Shown: one piece after another, positions 48,141 through 63,294 of the stretch | How the letters are laid out: the number at the start of each line of letters is the position of its first letter | How positions within the stretch are numbered: position 1 is the stretch's first letter | Origin: Cardiocondyla obscurior | Taxonomy: Eukaryota > Arthropoda > Insecta > Hymenoptera > Formicidae | NCBI RefSeq assembly: GCF_019399895.1 | Contig: NC_091877.1 | Coordinates: 930,001-994,000, forward strand | Direction of reading: 5' to 3' | DNA length: 64,000 bases | Position numbers and translations under genes: made by a program | Notes under the pieces: generated by a model | Databases searched by the model: none | What the model was told of the DNA's origin: nothing | What the model saw: the letters and a program-made list of their open reading frames with translations, nothing else

Positions 48141-50466
48141 AAGTCTCATATTTTTTTTTAAATTCCTTTTATATAACATAGAGATTATTTTCGATGTGAA
48201 CGATATTATAAAATTAGTGGAGCCGCTTCATCTAAAATTTACTCAGTTGACCTACATTTGTTTCATATTATCGCATTCGCGATTTGCGTCGTAAAATAGT
48301 GTTATTATTATAACTGAAATCATCCTTCTTCTTTCGCTGACGTGGCAAAACACGTCTTTAAAAAACCTTATTCGGATAGTTAAATAAGGGCTTTGTTTCC
48401 TGAAAGCTTTTCTTAGAAGACATTATGTAGATCCAATCATTTTAATTTTAAGATTTAAAATATTCCTTACGCGTTAACATCGTCTACATTCGAGACAGAA
48501 AACTCTCTTTAAATTTACATGAGAATAACGTACGACTCGTGTTTTCCTTCTGGAAAATTTTTCTTTTTCGATTTTACAAGCACGACGCGAAGAAGTCGAA
48601 ACGGAATATATGGCTGTTAGATCGCGGCTACATTAACGATCATATTTCTGCCGTTTACTCTCGTTATAAAAACATCGTGGATACGACGCGGCCAATTATA
48701 ATGCATTCTTCATGCAATCAGGAGATGGAAATGCAGCGAAACGCGGATTGCACATTCGTAGTGCGCGTGTCCTTAAGGGGCTAATAAGAAAAATAATCCG
48801 ACTCCGCCGCTTTTAATTAAGCCGCAGCTGACTCCCGTTGTAGTTGCGCTGCAGTTTCCGCATTTTTGTTTACGGAAAAGAGCGGGAGGGAAGGATAAAA
48901 AAAAAAATCGAAAGAGAGATAGAGATCGCGCTCGCGACCGACCACTCGGCATTTAGTTCCGGCGCGACGACGCGGAGTCGTAAAGCGTATCTGCCAACGA
49001 AACGCCGCTTATTACTTCCGGCGATTCGTCCGTCGTGATTCTCAGACAGCGGTTGGATCCCGATTTGCGTGAGCTTTTAAACGGGACGACGTTTCCCTCT
49101 TCGCTAGAAATCATCGTCATAATAAATTAGTTCGTAACTAAAGATTGCGCGCGCGCCGTAAGTAAATTTTAGAATTATCTGACTGCTGCGTTCTCTGTAG
49201 TTCGGAATTAATTAACAAATTAATTAACGCGAAGCGGCGCGTGCGAGCGAGCGAGCGTGCACCTCCTACGACAAATCGCGATCTTACCTGTAAAAGCATG
49301 ATTCGCGCAAGCTCGGGGTCTGGCTCCAAGTTCTACAATTTAATAGACGATAGTTTACCGTTTTGTCTGTGCCCTTCCGCACGCTCGATTGACGGTATTA
49401 AACATCCCGAATTTAGGCGCTATCGCGTTATATTTGCACGGCGAGTCCGCAAATACAATAAAGGCAATCCAAATGTAATTGTCTTAAAATTTGGCACCAA
49501 GCGTCAATGAACATTCAGCGTTGAGCAGTTATAAATTTCTTGGCAAACGGAAAAATTATTTTTACAAAAATTCCAAATTTATTCGTCGACGATTGAAGCT
49601 CGCATGTAAAAACAGACGGCGCTATATATTTTTTTACGTTGATATCGTATTTTATTTAAATGTGTGATTTTAATGTACCTCCGCGCACCGAATTTCCGAC
49701 TGGCACGTATATAGCGAGGAATTAAAATAATTCGAAAACGATTTTTGCCAGAGTGCATTACGCGTTTCTCGCGAGACGGTGCCGCGAAACAGAAAAGAAA
49801 AAAAAATGTAGCGCGGTGCAGGAGAACGTGTTGCAGGCGCTTTAGTCGACGATCCAAGCAAGAAATTGCAATATCGCGGCTTGATAGCGAAAGGATACGT
49901 GCCATTATTACCGTGAAAAGCGGATTTGTTCCTTTCGTCCCTTTGCATCAGAGTCGCGCTCGCGCGCGCGAGAGGATATGTGCTAGTTATTAAAATTGAA
50001 CGCAAAATTCGTTTTAAAATCGACCATCCCTTTGCGACGACACATTTTGTTTTTTTTTTTTCCTCCTCTCCCACAAAAATAGTTGTGCTATTAAATTAAT
50101 AGCACATTTCATTCTCATCGAACAAGAATTTATTTTCTGATGCGTTGAATAATGAATGCTGGCTATTAAATATTGCATAAATCTGTCGTGGCGAAAACCG
50201 GCCGCGGATTAATCGATCCCGCGGTCATTATTAATTCGTAAAAAAATCTACGACTTTAATTGTTTGCGAGACTCGGTAACTATTGACACTAGCGGGGAAA
50301 ATGCGCTCCGGCAGTCTTTTTATACGCCCGAAATACCACGCATAATAAAAGGGGAATAACTCATCGGCGACCATCGAAAACGTGAAACGCCCGGGCCGGG
50401 CCGCCTCATCGATCGCGATGCGCTCGGAGTCGAAGGAAAAGTCGCGATTGCACTCGGGGGCGATTA
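48141..50466. other. Non-coding stretch downstream of copy B
   Basis: No gene is supported. AT-rich DNA at about 48150-48500 is followed by CpG-rich sequence. No poly(A)-site arrangement could be tied to the candidate transcript. Confidence 0.55.
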
Positions 50467-50542
50467 TTAACAGTGTTGCGCGGCGTTAATAGTCCGGTAA
50501 ACCAGAAGTATAAATCAGAGGAGCAAGCAGGCGAGCGCGGCG
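50467..50542 (+). repeat. Paired element E2, downstream of copy B
   Basis: The core at 50475-50517 is the partner of 43856-43900, in the same orientation, 6.6 kb away. The shared GCAGGCGAGCG lies at 50527-50537, 14 nt closer to the core than in E1. E1 and E2 flank the copy B exons. Confidence 0.6.
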
Positions 50543-53500
50543 GGGGCCGTACGCTTCTCGCAGAACAATGAGTAATTCGCGGCGGCGAAATCCATTATAA
50601 ATTGCAGTTAATGTAACTATATTTTTCGCGTGATATACGCTATCTACCCATCCCGTTCCCTCTTCTGCTCGCTCCGTGGCGCGAGGATTTGCGAATAAAG
50701 CACGGATATTATGCGCTGGCCGGGGTGAGAAGGGAGGGGGGCAGTGGCTGATTTCCTGTGCACTTTATCTGTACAGCCATTCTACGTTTCCTTTATAGAC
50801 CTCGTATTATTCTTACCGTGCCTTCACCCCTCGAAAGACCTCTCTCTCGCCCCCACGACCCCGCGATTCGCCACCACTCCCGAGGGGGTGGCCCCACCAC
50901 CCCGTGTCAGGATGTGAAAGCGGTGGTTAAACGGCGCGCCTCCGCCATTAATCACTCCCGATCGCGATATTACGCGGAGGAATCCGCCGGTTGTACGGTC
51001 GGCGGGGGTGTTTACACGACCTTTTTATCTGCGATCGCGGATCCGCGGATTCTGAATGAAGGCCCCTTTTGTCCGCCCGCGCTATTACTGTCACTGCGCG
51101 CTGCGGGATCCGCCGCTCGCAATCGCATCTTCATCTAGGAATCCGCTCTTTTCGTACGCGATAGTTTGCGCGCTATCGATACACATCGGTATACTGCCGA
51201 ACAGCTTAAGCCGCGAGTATGATAAATGACGCGGGCTATTAACGAGCGATTGTCACCGTATCTGACGATCTATCGGCTCTCGTTCTGTAAATCCTTCGAT
51301 CCTTCCAGCCGATTCTCTCCTCGGCGACGCCGCGGAAACTTGGAAAAACTTTTCCGAGTCGCGGGAAGGGAGATCGGAAAATGTGAGTTTCGCCGCGGCA
51401 AAAATATTCCCCGTCGAGATAAAGAGTCGCCGAATACTTGCCGATTTTCAAATTGCGCATGGATTTGCCGGCACTCCAAGTTTCATATCGACGTTTCGTC
51501 GCTGACCGAAGATACGGCTCGGCGAATGCGCGGTATTATTTTTTTTTTTCTTTTTTTTTTTTTTCATTTTTTTTTGCGTCCGATATTTGAAAGGCACAAT
51601 GCCCGGATTACAGGCGAATCTTACTCGCGGAAGATGACCAGATTTACTACCGCGCCGCGCCGCTTGGAGTACGCCTTCTACTGTGCGCTCGTATACTTTA
51701 TACGTGTACACTCTTGAAAAGATGAAACCCGCTTCGCTTGCAGCATACTTATTCCCCGGCGATATAGAAGGGAAGAAATGCCGAAATAACGCGGTCAATA
51801 CACAATCTGTCGATTCGCATCAAATGATAATTCGAAAACTCTCAGGTTTTGCTCTCGAGTCATAGACTAGCGTACCGATAAAAATGACTGACGGCCGGTC
51901 GGAAAAGAATTATCCCGAGCTTCGTTCGCGGACATTAAACCTAATTACGTAGACCGGACGGGAAAACAACTCGCCCTGCCGAACGCGATCGGCCAGCCGA
52001 GCGACGACTATCGGTAATCGATCGTGGCAATTGCCGTTGCTTTTTACGTGCCGTTTGATTGAGCGATACGCTTAACGAGCATTCGTCGTCCGCGAACGGA
52101 GGAGACGTATAAATCTCGACGTCTTAGGTGCGCGGGAAATTATTTGGGTCGCCTTAAACGGGCGCAACGTAACTCGCTCCTTCTCTCGTCTTTCTTTCCC
52201 TTTTTCCCCGACGTTAAAAAAAAAAAAAAAAAAGACGACGCTGACGGCGTTACAATACGTCGACCTTTATCTCTCGTCACCTTTTCACTCGCTCGATCGC
52301 GGCTACTATGTAACAACATCAGCGTTACCTGACGAAGAGTGCTCTACGAAAATCCCTAAAACGCACGAGGGAGAGGACCGAGTGACTGTGCGAGGGCGAG
52401 AAAGAAAGAGAGAAGGCAGGGGAAAAAAAAGGGGGATTAAACTAGGGATGTAACATTCGCGTCACGTAGAAGTCAACTCTTCGTCGCGTTATATTATCGA
52501 ACGCACGGCGATGTATTGCGTCTTTCACGAGCAATATAAAAAAAAAAAAAGCGAATGGGATCGAGCGTACACGTAACTTGTATTTGTAATTCAGATTATA
52601 CGACGGAGATTTAAATCGCCCCCAATGTTTTGCCCGGTTTCACGCGTGCGAGCGAATTTCGCTTCACGTGTCACGCGTCTCGCCAGGTGATGCTTTCTGT
52701 GAAGTTTAAAAAAAAAAGAGAATAAAAAAAAAAGAAAAGAAAGAAAAGGGGGAGGCGGGAAAGAAAGGTATATCGATGAATAATGCAGTAAGTTATTTTA
52801 ATGTGGAAAAAGGCAAATTTTGTATTCGCTTTATTATTTATCATTTACTACGGCGAAGCGTGCGTCCCGTGCGATGATAATAGACCTTCCGCGTCCGGCG
52901 AGAGAAAGAGCGTTTTGAAAAAGTAAAAATCTCCCCGAAATTGGATAGAAGAGACAGGAGGAGCGAAACGGACGGCGGGCGGATTAGCGGATGCGAGCGC
53001 GGGCGCGCGTGAATATTGCATTCGCATTTTAATCACGCTTTTGATATATAATTACACCGCCGTCACCTGCACGGGACGCGGCCAGAGCCTAAGCCGCGAG
53101 CTGCAAAACGGCCGGGGGTCAATGGTTCTCCCACGTCACCGCGTTATCCTGCCGGAGCAGGTGCGTTTAAAGAGCGCGGGAGAGTAAAGATTGCGCGCGG
53201 ATTACGTCGGGGGTCCGTGCGACGTATTTGCGCGTACACATTCGAAATAGCCGGCATTCTCGCGAGCGGAATTTTTAATCGAACGTACAATTAAAGGCGG
53301 AATTTTATTTTATTCTTATGTTTTTTTTTTTTTTATATTTTTTTCTTTTAATTATCTCCATATTTTTCTCCTCCGCGTGCGAATGCTTCTCGTTCACCGA
53401 GTGCCTATGCAAATTATTCCCGACGCGGTCGCGGAAGTCAAAGCCGAGCCCGGAAGCTCCCGCTTTCTAATCCCTGTCGTCCCATTAATCCTAATCCTAA

Positions 53501-55389
53501 TTGCCGTATTAAGACAAGCGTGCTACGAGCCGAATCCAAACTTAGCCCCGGGATCGGACTCGCGCACGACCTCGGGATGTAACTCTTACATCTGCGCGCG
53601 CAAACTCGACCGAAAAGATCGCAATATAAGTCCGATTTCGTCGCGGATAAGTCTCGCGGCGAATTCCGCCGTTCGAAGGAATTGACGTTCTTACAAAGGC
53701 GTCCCGCCGGACCCTTTTACCCAAGACGGCAGAACACAATAGAGGATTTTTACGACGCCCGGGGAGCAGAAGTCGCGCAAAATGGATTAACGTTCGACGG
53801 GGTAATCTCATAAAATGAAAGATTCTGAGTAACGAGCGAGTGATAGCGGCGGACTGGCGCACAGGCCCGCGAGGGATCGTCTATCGCCGGGCAGCAACAC
53901 CCTTTCTTCGAAAGCGGAGATTGAAATCGAGGACTTTCCCGGATTCAATATAACGATGACTGAGCGGGATTCCGCCGGCGGTCTCCTTCTGACAGATATT
54001 TTCTTTACCAGAAGTGTCGAAATTTCTATTTAATATCTCGGTGACCGAGTTTCTAACTGAAATGATCCAGAAGTGAAATAAGGAGATATCTACTATTCAT
54101 TCACTTTGCTCAAAACTCAACTCTCGATTTTCGCCCGTTGTCTCTATAATTGAATGCCGATCTCAATATCGCGGGGGGGAGAGGGAAAAGGGGAAGGTCT
54201 CTCGCAACCTTTCACGGATAATAATACTCGACGAAGTATCGTCTTACTGTCATTACGTAGGTTTCTCGAAGCGTGTTTCGGGAGGGTGCTATTGTTCCCG
54301 TGTGTGTGCGCGCGCGAAGACGGTTTTCTTCTAGCGTCCGACGTGCCGCGGTCACGATGGCCGCTCCAATTTTCAAGTTAAGCGTTTATAGATTGATGGC
54401 CGAGTTCCGTCGAGATCGACGGTCGTTTGCACGATAAATACGAGGAGGTCGCTTTCGAGGGGATCCGACGGCCCAGGGAAACTGATGCCAACCACCCGCA
54501 CAAATATTGGCTCCTGTGTCATGGCTGGGTCCGTACAACCGCACACGCACGCAGGCGCGCACACATCCGACGCTCACCGCAGTTGCGTTCGTGTACCGGG
54601 TGTCGTACCGGAAATCCGTATCGGACTTGGTCGTCGATAAGGTCGCCCCGAGTTCACCTGGCGCGCGGCGTAGAGACCTTAACCGAACCGGACCGGGCAT
54701 CGACGTTGAAAAATCGTCCGACCGTTTTCCATTTCGCGCGTAACAAAGGTTATTCCCCCCTGCCCGCCGCTATTCGGGGCCGGTATTGTGGCGAAATAAT
54801 GACGTGCGGGAAAAAGAGAGAAAGAGAGAGAGAGAGATGGAGAGATCTCCGTTATCGGAACAACGACGTGCACGGGAGAGCGGCGGAGTAACGATCGCCG
54901 GTGCGATCGCTGACGTAACGTTCTCTTAAGTGGCGTTAAGTGAAGGGTGGTCCGTGGGGCGGTCGGGAAAATTGGGGATACCCGTCGGACGGGAAGAATG
55001 GAGTGCGTGGAAATTGAGCGTGGCGCGTCCGACGAGAGAAATTCCACGGCGAGGAGAGAGGATTTCTCTCTTTCTCTCTCGCCGCCCCGTTTTCGAAGAA
55101 AGCAACGCCCGGCGCAATTAATCACCCTCTGTCCATCACGCTGCGGCGAAATCTCCGATACTCGTGATATGATGTAGTGATAGCGATAATAATACACACG
55201 GCGTCCCCCGCTTACGACACTTTGGCCGCGCGTCCTCAACATTAATTATAGTCGAAAATCCTGACACGAAAGCGTCGAGGTCGCAATAGCTTTCGAATTA
55301 CAAGCGAAACAAGTTGACCGATAATATTCCGAAAAGTTGCCGCGGCTCGGGCAATGTCACACGTAACTATGCTTACACGCGCATACTTA
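50543..55389. other. Non-coding stretch with T-rich and purine tracts
   Basis: No gene is supported. T-rich runs lie at 51539-51576, an A-run at about 52216-52233, a purine tract at about 52700-52770 and (GA)n at 54811-54837. The GC-rich patch at 54280-55180 has overlapping open frames on both strands with no recognisable content. Confidence 0.55.
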
Positions 55390-57290
55390 ATAGCAGAAAA
55401 AAAAATTCTATACCTTGTGGTACTATATTAGATATAAATATTCCATATAATCAATAAAAGTTTATTATAATAAAATATTAAACACCAATTATTAATTGCA
55501 AGCACGATATTTTATTAAATGAATTTGGTAAAGTACTCTTCGAGGATTCACATAATGTTTTCCGCTCCTTTATTTATCTTCGTGCTATACGTATATATTG
55601 AAAAAAACCTTTAAAAATATATTACTTTCTCTAGCGCAAGAATTTTTATATAATATTTACTTGCAGAAAAATGTAAAGAGACCGAGGGGGAAAAAAAAAT
55701 AAAACAAATCTCTCGAATATTATTAAAAAGAAATTTAGAAGAGAAAAAAAAGGGCAAATGAAAAAGTGCACTTAAATGTTAACGATTATATTATAAATAT
55801 CAATCAGATTTTGAACTCCGTTCATAGGATAATGATACCACGAGCGAATTTCATAGTCTTATTTTCAAAGGGCAGAAATTTTAATTTTGCAGCTTAACTC
55901 AACATTCCCCGTCTCTTTTTTTAAGTTTCATCGTTTGTTTAATTAAAAAAGTTCCTACGTTACAAAGACATTTGTGTCATATTTAATATGTTAAAAATTT
56001 GACGTAATATTATTATAACGCCATAACGTCGTGATATTCTTTCCGTTTTCTAATAAAATTACGTAGATACAGTTAACATTAAAAATAGATTAAAATATGT
56101 CACCGGTAATTAAACGTGATATATTACAATTTTGTAAGCTCTAATCTCGCATGTATAATAGAGCGATAAATGAAAGATTAAATTTGACCTCCTGTTCATC
56201 TTTCACGCTCATTTGAAAGATACATTTAAAATGTTATATTCATCTGTAATATTCTTACATTTAGTTCAAAGTGTACCAATCGTATGTACTCTATATAATT
56301 TTCAGAATCGTTAGCTGAAATAAAACTACGTCATAATTTATCGTCCATCATTGTAATGCAATATGAGTTGAACTATATGTATATATATATAATTACATTG
56401 AACTAGAAAAGTAAGATAAATATCACAGTAGCGTTTCCATATAATTAATATAATCGAAAATAATTATAGCGCGCGAGTAACTACAAATAATTAATTCCAT
56501 ATGTTTCGTGTTGCCCGATGCCTTCGATTGCCACTTTTTTCTTTTTCTTTTTTTTTTTTTATTTCTTTTTTTATCGCACCGACACTTTATTCGCGAAAAT
56601 GCTATTTATTACAAGCACCCAGGTATTGACCGCGGCAGAGGTAGTTATTAAAATTGAGCGACACCCAATCGAGACATGTTTGACTGCTTTTGGTGTTCGT
56701 CGTAATAACGTTTTCGAGATAATGAGATGATACGCGTCACTAACTACCCACTTGGGACTCACCCATGCGTGCGACAAATGCTACTTGTCGGCACGAGACA
56801 AGACGGCGGTCTTGCGGACCGCTCCGAGCGAGTACGTAACGTTACTTGAAAATCACAACAAGCCAGCTGATTCAGGAAAACCGGCAAATGCTGTTACACA
56901 TACAAAATAAATATCGACTACGCACTTTCTACTCTTTTTACGTTTCACATCGATTACAATATATTTTATAGGTTGCTGCAGTATATTAAATTTAGCTCGT
57001 TTATTCGAAAAATGAAATTTACCTTTGTTCCGACAGAATATCGGTCGATTTTAATTGCTCATAACCCAAAAAGCGTTGGAGCATTTTCGACATTTCCATA
57101 TTAATATTTTCAGTTCTAATTAACTCCCAGAACACGGTATTAAAAACGTTATACGGTAATCGCGGCACCCCCACGTATGTATGAGACACATAATATTAAT
57201 AACATAACACGCCGTTAACAGTATATATACTAATAAATCGTTTATTATTATTATTTTTTTTTTATTTTTTTTTTTTAAAGAGCTATTGGC
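55390..57290. other. AT-rich island, about 1.9 kb
   Basis: This is the longest AT-rich block in the window, with few CpGs until about 56600. It holds T-rich tracts near 56540 and 57250. No terminal inverted repeats, reverse transcriptase or transposase motifs were seen. Confidence 0.65.
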
Positions 57291-60200
57291 TGCGCGAGCC
57301 GTATGATTTAATTATAATCTGTTAAGAGGAACGGAAGCATGTTCCGAGCATCGTAATCGGACGATAAAAGTGCGCGAGTAGAGCGAAGGGCGATGGATTT
57401 ACGAAGCGTGGCCGTAAACGAAGTTTACGTTCCTTTCTGTCTCGCGATTAATTTTCATCGAGTGCCCGCCGTTATCCGTGATCGCCGATATTACGCTATC
57501 GTTTACCGTGCGAGCGATTAAACTCGCATCGAGCCCTGAATTAATGTCGACCTCGCCGACCCCCGCCGCCGGTGCGTATGTACCGCATTATCTCGAGACG
57601 CGCGATTGGCACGGAATATGTAATGAAAGAGTAAGCGGCCGTGTTGCGCCGCGTATCGCGACCGGGAAAAGGGAACAGGGAAAAACTCGAGCACGGTCGC
57701 TCTCTCCTTTCTCTCTTCCCCACGGTGACCTTATCGCGCACCATTTTTCTCCCGAGCCCTTCAATCTGAAATTTTGGGCGCCGGTCACGCCACCGACGCG
57801 ACAAGGCCCTTCCCCGTAGCGACAAATTACTGGCTGCCACGCAAAAAAAAAAAAAAGAAATTTATCGCGACCGTAAAGGCGCGTAACTTTGCCCCGCGGA
57901 ACGTCTCCTCGAATCTCCATACGGTGGCCAGATAGATATATCTATAAACGGCGGAAAAGGAAGAGATCGAAGCGAAGCTTATTTTTATGTAATCTTAACC
58001 CGCTCCGGTATCCACGATGTTTATCAGTGCTGGAATAAAGGCCCCGGTGAACGACGACCGGGGAACGTGTTTCGGAAATATCCCAGTGCTCCAGGACATT
58101 CCGCGCGCGCGGGCGCGCTCGTCCTTTCGTCGAGACGCGAACGCATACGATTCACAATAATAACGAAAAAAGGGCGCATAAAAGGAACGGAGCACAACGC
58201 CGTGTAATCCGCCGGAGTAACATCGGAAAAATTCCGCCGGCGGAAAAATAGAAGAGAATATTTTCCCGCGCTTGATGCAAGAGATTACGGAGCTGCATTA
58301 CATAACGAAATGGAAGGAATATTACAGGAGGAGGCGAGGTCCCTCTCTCTCCCCCCACCCTTGCCCGGCCCTTTATTTGCAATATCGTAAGAACAAAATT
58401 AAAATGACGCGAACAACGCATTTTAGAATTAGCGCCGATAATAAGACTCCCACCGTTGCAATTAGCCTCGTCTTCTTCCCTCCCGCCCCGCCCCGCCGCT
58501 CCTTTGTCCTTTGATTGCGCGAATTTCTCGTTTCTTTAATCTTGTCTCTCCCGGATCTTTGTTTTACGCCGCGCGTCTTGCTCTTATTTCCATTTACCCC
58601 GGGACGTTAAAACGCGAGCTTGCACTCTTCAAGGGAAACGAAGCGAGCAGCCGAACGAAACGAAACGGGACGCACGCGCGCCTACGATTTCTCCTTGTTT
58701 ACGTAATTAATTTTCATCAAGTGAGCATCGTTTCTGCTCGTCTGAAGATGTTTCGAGGCGAGCGCGCGTTGCACCCATCGATATATATATATTTTTTCTT
58801 TTTTCTTTTTTTTTTTTTCTACGCCGGCCTCGCTTTTATCGCGCGTTTTCACTTTTCCTAGCTCGTGCCGCAAAAATCGTAGGCGCGGGGCTTTCGCGTG
58901 CACCGCGGGATTTCCTTTATTTCCATACGACACGTCCCGCGCTCGCGCCCCCGTTTCTCTCGGCTCGGCTTACGGGTACGGTATCGCGTACACTACATTA
59001 TGCGGTACATAGACACGGTGCCGGCGGGTGTACATAGCCACGGAGCGGCGCTTATTGTACGAGGATAATCGATAACAAGAATAACAATAATAACGCGATA
59101 AATTCGCCCCGGCGTTCCGAGCTTCCATGCCCCCGTCGCCCCCGCGCGCGCCAGCGGGCGCACGAAAGCTCCCCATTTTCGCCATCGGGCTCCGCGAGAG
59201 CCGCCCTTCTCTCTCTTTCTCTCTTCTTCCACCTTTCTCGCAAAAGTGCCTAGCGTATCGCATTATTTTGCATACCAAGAAAGAGTATCGCGGGGCTTTA
59301 TTACCCGAACGGCCGCGCCGCGAGCCGAGATTACAATCGCGTCGGTCTCGAAATTATGTGTATACGGTCCACGTGAAATATCTGCTCGGTCGTAACGCTA
59401 TTCGGTACGTATCGCGATAGGCGTTATATCTGCGGCATCCGAAGACACTCGTGCGCACGGATTACTTTGCGTAAAAACAGGCGATGACTTTAGAACTCCC
59501 GCGGACCCTACGGCATTTTTTCGCCGAGAGCGCGGTAGACGGCGGCGTCTTAGATATTATTCCTGCATGTAAAATTAATCGTATATAAAGTTTCCATAGA
59601 ATCGGGTCACTCGGTCGTTTGACTTTTCATTCAGACCGGAGAACGGAAACCCCCTCGGTTAACGCCACCAGCGAATGGCTGATGAACAAAAATTGAAAGT
59701 GGTCACGCGAGCGATCACCGGGGGATTTTTACGGCTTTATCGGGGCCCGATCTCGGGGAATAAAATTGTCGACGGCGAGAGAGCGTGTCTGGCGGAGTCT
59801 GACGCGGTCGGGCGAAATGACGTTTAATATCGCTCGAATGCGGGAGAAACTGTGTCGCGCCGCGGTGGAATCGCTCTTGTAACATCCAACGCCACGGTAT
59901 TAATGTGGGAACCTTATTCCTCGCTTCCTAGAAGTCTTTATACGCGAGCGGAGACGTTTGCAGCCGCTGCTGATCCGTCAATCGAACAACATTTGAAATT
60001 CCATACTATTATCGGCGACGGTGAGCTTTAACGTCGTCCGTTGACAAAAGCGGAAGCCCGTCGAGCGGACCGTAAGCTCGCCTATCGGTTAATCGCACGT
60101 TCGGTTTATTAGATTTTCATTTCTTACTTATACACCGCTGCGGCGGACGGTAATCGGAGGGTTTATTCAACTTAGTTTTGATATCGATTTTGAACAATCG

Positions 60201-63200
60201 CGGCTGAGTAACCGGCGCTAATTATCGCAGTCGCGGAGGGACGGGGGAAAGTGTTCCAAAGCGATGAAATATAGAACACGCGCGATGTAACGCTTACGAA
60301 TACGACAGGGTAATTGAATTTAATTTTTTAACGCAATTCTCTTCCGCCGAGAAGCAGTTGCAGCCCGCCGCGCGCACTCGAACGTGCACACCTTGGAAGC
60401 TAGTCTCGAGAACTCGAGTGTCGAATCAGCGAGAAGTGACAGCACAGAGATACAGAAAATACCGCACTCAACTCTCTTTCTCTTTCTCTCTCTTACCACT
60501 TTCTGATGTCAGAGAGAATTTTTTTTCCTCTCCTTCTACCTCGCGCGCGATCGATGTCTCGTTAGAACGCGCGTTCGAAATAAATATCGTACTTTGTAAT
60601 ACGGAGGGAAGACAGCTCTCCGACGCAGTTTGCAAAACAAGTAACGCGATATACACAATAAACTGCAACGGAGCACGTAGATCGCGAGAAAGAGAGAAAG
60701 AGAGTGAAAAAGCGAAAGAAAGAAAAGGGCAAGGGAAAGAGTGGAATCGAGCCGATATTCGCGGTTGTTCGTTCGTATCGGCGATCGCTGTAAAATAATT
60801 ATGTCGACCGCCGCCCTCGACGCGACGCCGAGGGAATTGTTATCGAAATGTAATATAAATTTAATATCGATTAAATATTCACGACGTTACGCTTTCGCCG
60901 GGTACAATTTACCGAGCAATTATCAGTTTGTACGGCGTATATCGGGGTCCGCGCGCCATCGATAACATTCGCCTGGCCGGTGGCGATTTTAGCTCTTGCT
61001 CGCGCTCCGGAAAATATTCCACGCGCTCGCGGCTATGATATTTATTGACGTTGCGCATTGTAAAGTGCATTGTTTAAAAGGACTCCTCTCTTCTCGGGAG
61101 AGTAGCCGTGACAAGGCACGTAAAACCGGATCCACATTGTCCAGCCGACCGGCGCTCGGATCAAATCTCCCCCGCGAAACAAGCGCCGAGAAATACATTC
61201 TTTGTTATATCCGCAGTATATTATTTCACCCCGCTGTCTGCGGTATATATGTATATTGTATTATATATGCAATTCTTTTTTCATTACGCATTCGTTACCG
61301 CCCGATTTCGTCTCTCGCATTACGCCGCGCTGCCGCGCGATCGAACAAACCTCGCTATCAATCTTCAGCAATATTGCGCTCGTATTTAGAATCGAGCTCT
61401 GAGACTTTTGCTCTATGATCCCGTCTAATTTTATGTGCGTCCGTGTTTCATCTTGCGCTCCGTCCGTCCGATTATCGCATTTTCATTACATAGATGAACG
61501 TCGCGATAATAGGGTTGCGTCACAACTGTCTCGTCTGCTAAGCGCGCATACTTTTTTTTTAAATTTATTTTTCTTCTTACTTATCCGATCGGTCAACGTT
61601 ATATGTATATATACGCGCAATAAAGCTGTCGCGACTGTGATCGTTACTGAAAAAAAAAAAAAAAAGAAACGTATCGCGATTATTACTCTGGGAATATTAT
61701 AAAATGACAAACCGCGAACCTTCCGCTCGCCGGTAAAGTGAGCACTGGGAAAATGGGTTTCCTCGTAATGCGAACGGTGATCAAGAGGGAAACGAGCGCC
61801 GGTCCCTAACAAGGCGGTAAACCAACGAGTCATCAAATCATTCGTGTTCGGTGCGATCGGCATTTTGAAACCGCGAATTCGAGGGCGGGTTGCACCGCCA
61901 CCCCTAACATTTTCGCCCGAATAATATTAAAGCGTGCTACCCGTAACCATTTTCCGGTGGCTCAAGTTTCGTAAAACGATATTCCTCGTAATTAATCGTG
62001 TATAACAATGAAATCGCTTCCCCCTCGTGAAAATAGCGTAACCCATAATTCCGCCTTGTTAATTCGGCAGAGTGGCGCGACAATTGCCGGGAAAGGTGGG
62101 AAATGACTCGCGTCGTGGGCGACGACACTTATTGTTCGCCGGTAGGACGAAGTGCGCCTTAACGAAGCTCTCGCCGCTCTCGCGACGTAAAACACGCGAT
62201 ACTGTTGACGTGTATGCGTTGCACAAAGGACCGATACGAACACAGCGGGTCGTTTTACGTTCCGCGCCGCGTGGGGTGGTTTATTAGCGATGTTTTATTA
62301 GCACCTTTTATTAGGGATGCGCGGCGGTAACGTGAAAGGCGCGTGTGTGTTCGAGTTATTATCCGAAATTAAAATTTTCACGCTCGAGCGGCCGTTTCGT
62401 CGCGCGCGAACGCTCCCGCGTACGTGGGAGGAGATACCTCGCTCTTTAATTTACTTATTCTCCTGTCCTCGGGCCACCGCGCGGGAGAATAACGAGCGCA
62501 TTGGCACTCGCGACGTGTCATTAATTAAAAACAGTCCGCGAGTAGCCGTTAAAGCGGCATTAAAAGTCACGATAATTAGAGCAACGTGGTGGAAATCTGG
62601 ACGAGCGCGCGCGATCGTCCTGCGACGGGATTAGACGTCGTTGCGGCGATCATATTACGGTAAAGCAAATACCGCGAATTTTCAGTAATCACCTGACGCG
62701 ACCCGCCGTGAATTATTATTCCCTCGTGTCTGGCTCGCAATTTCGAAAATGCGCTTGTAACGCCCGTTACATCGTCGACGGAGGATTGCGTCGTCCCGGG
62801 ACGATTTCCGCCGTTGGGCGAGACTTAGGAATTTATCGGGGCACTCGCGGCGACTTCGCCGGGGAATTTTATTAACGGATTCGACGGTTGTTATACATCC
62901 GGACCCGGCCCCGGCGTATATCGGCGCGCTCGCAAATTATTTAGAGGGCACGTGGAAACCCCCGCGACCCGAGCTCGTCCAAATTGATTGCCTCCGATAC
63001 ACGATCCTATTTCGCGTATCCGAGAAAGCGGCCTCGCAACACGGCCATTTCCCCGTCCCCATTTATATAAACGGGGTCGCCCAAAAAAAGTTCGAAAACG
63101 ACGGTTTTATAGAAGCGTACAATATGTTGGATGCAACGCGCGCGCGAAGGGCGATGCACGGAGGGGAGCGGACGAGAAACGGGAGGAGAGAGCTTTTAAG

Positions 63201-63294
63201 GGCGCGCGGGAAGCACTTAAAGCTTCTCCGCGCGATGTTGATACAACGCGTCCGTCGCACGTTAAGCCACATCGCGATGTTTTACATAATAATA

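Noticed and set aside
53377..53685. 102-codon frame with a hydrophobic segment (PLILILIAVL)
   Set aside because: The hydrophobic stretch comes from short TAATCC repeats. No signal peptide, family motif or splice context supports a gene.
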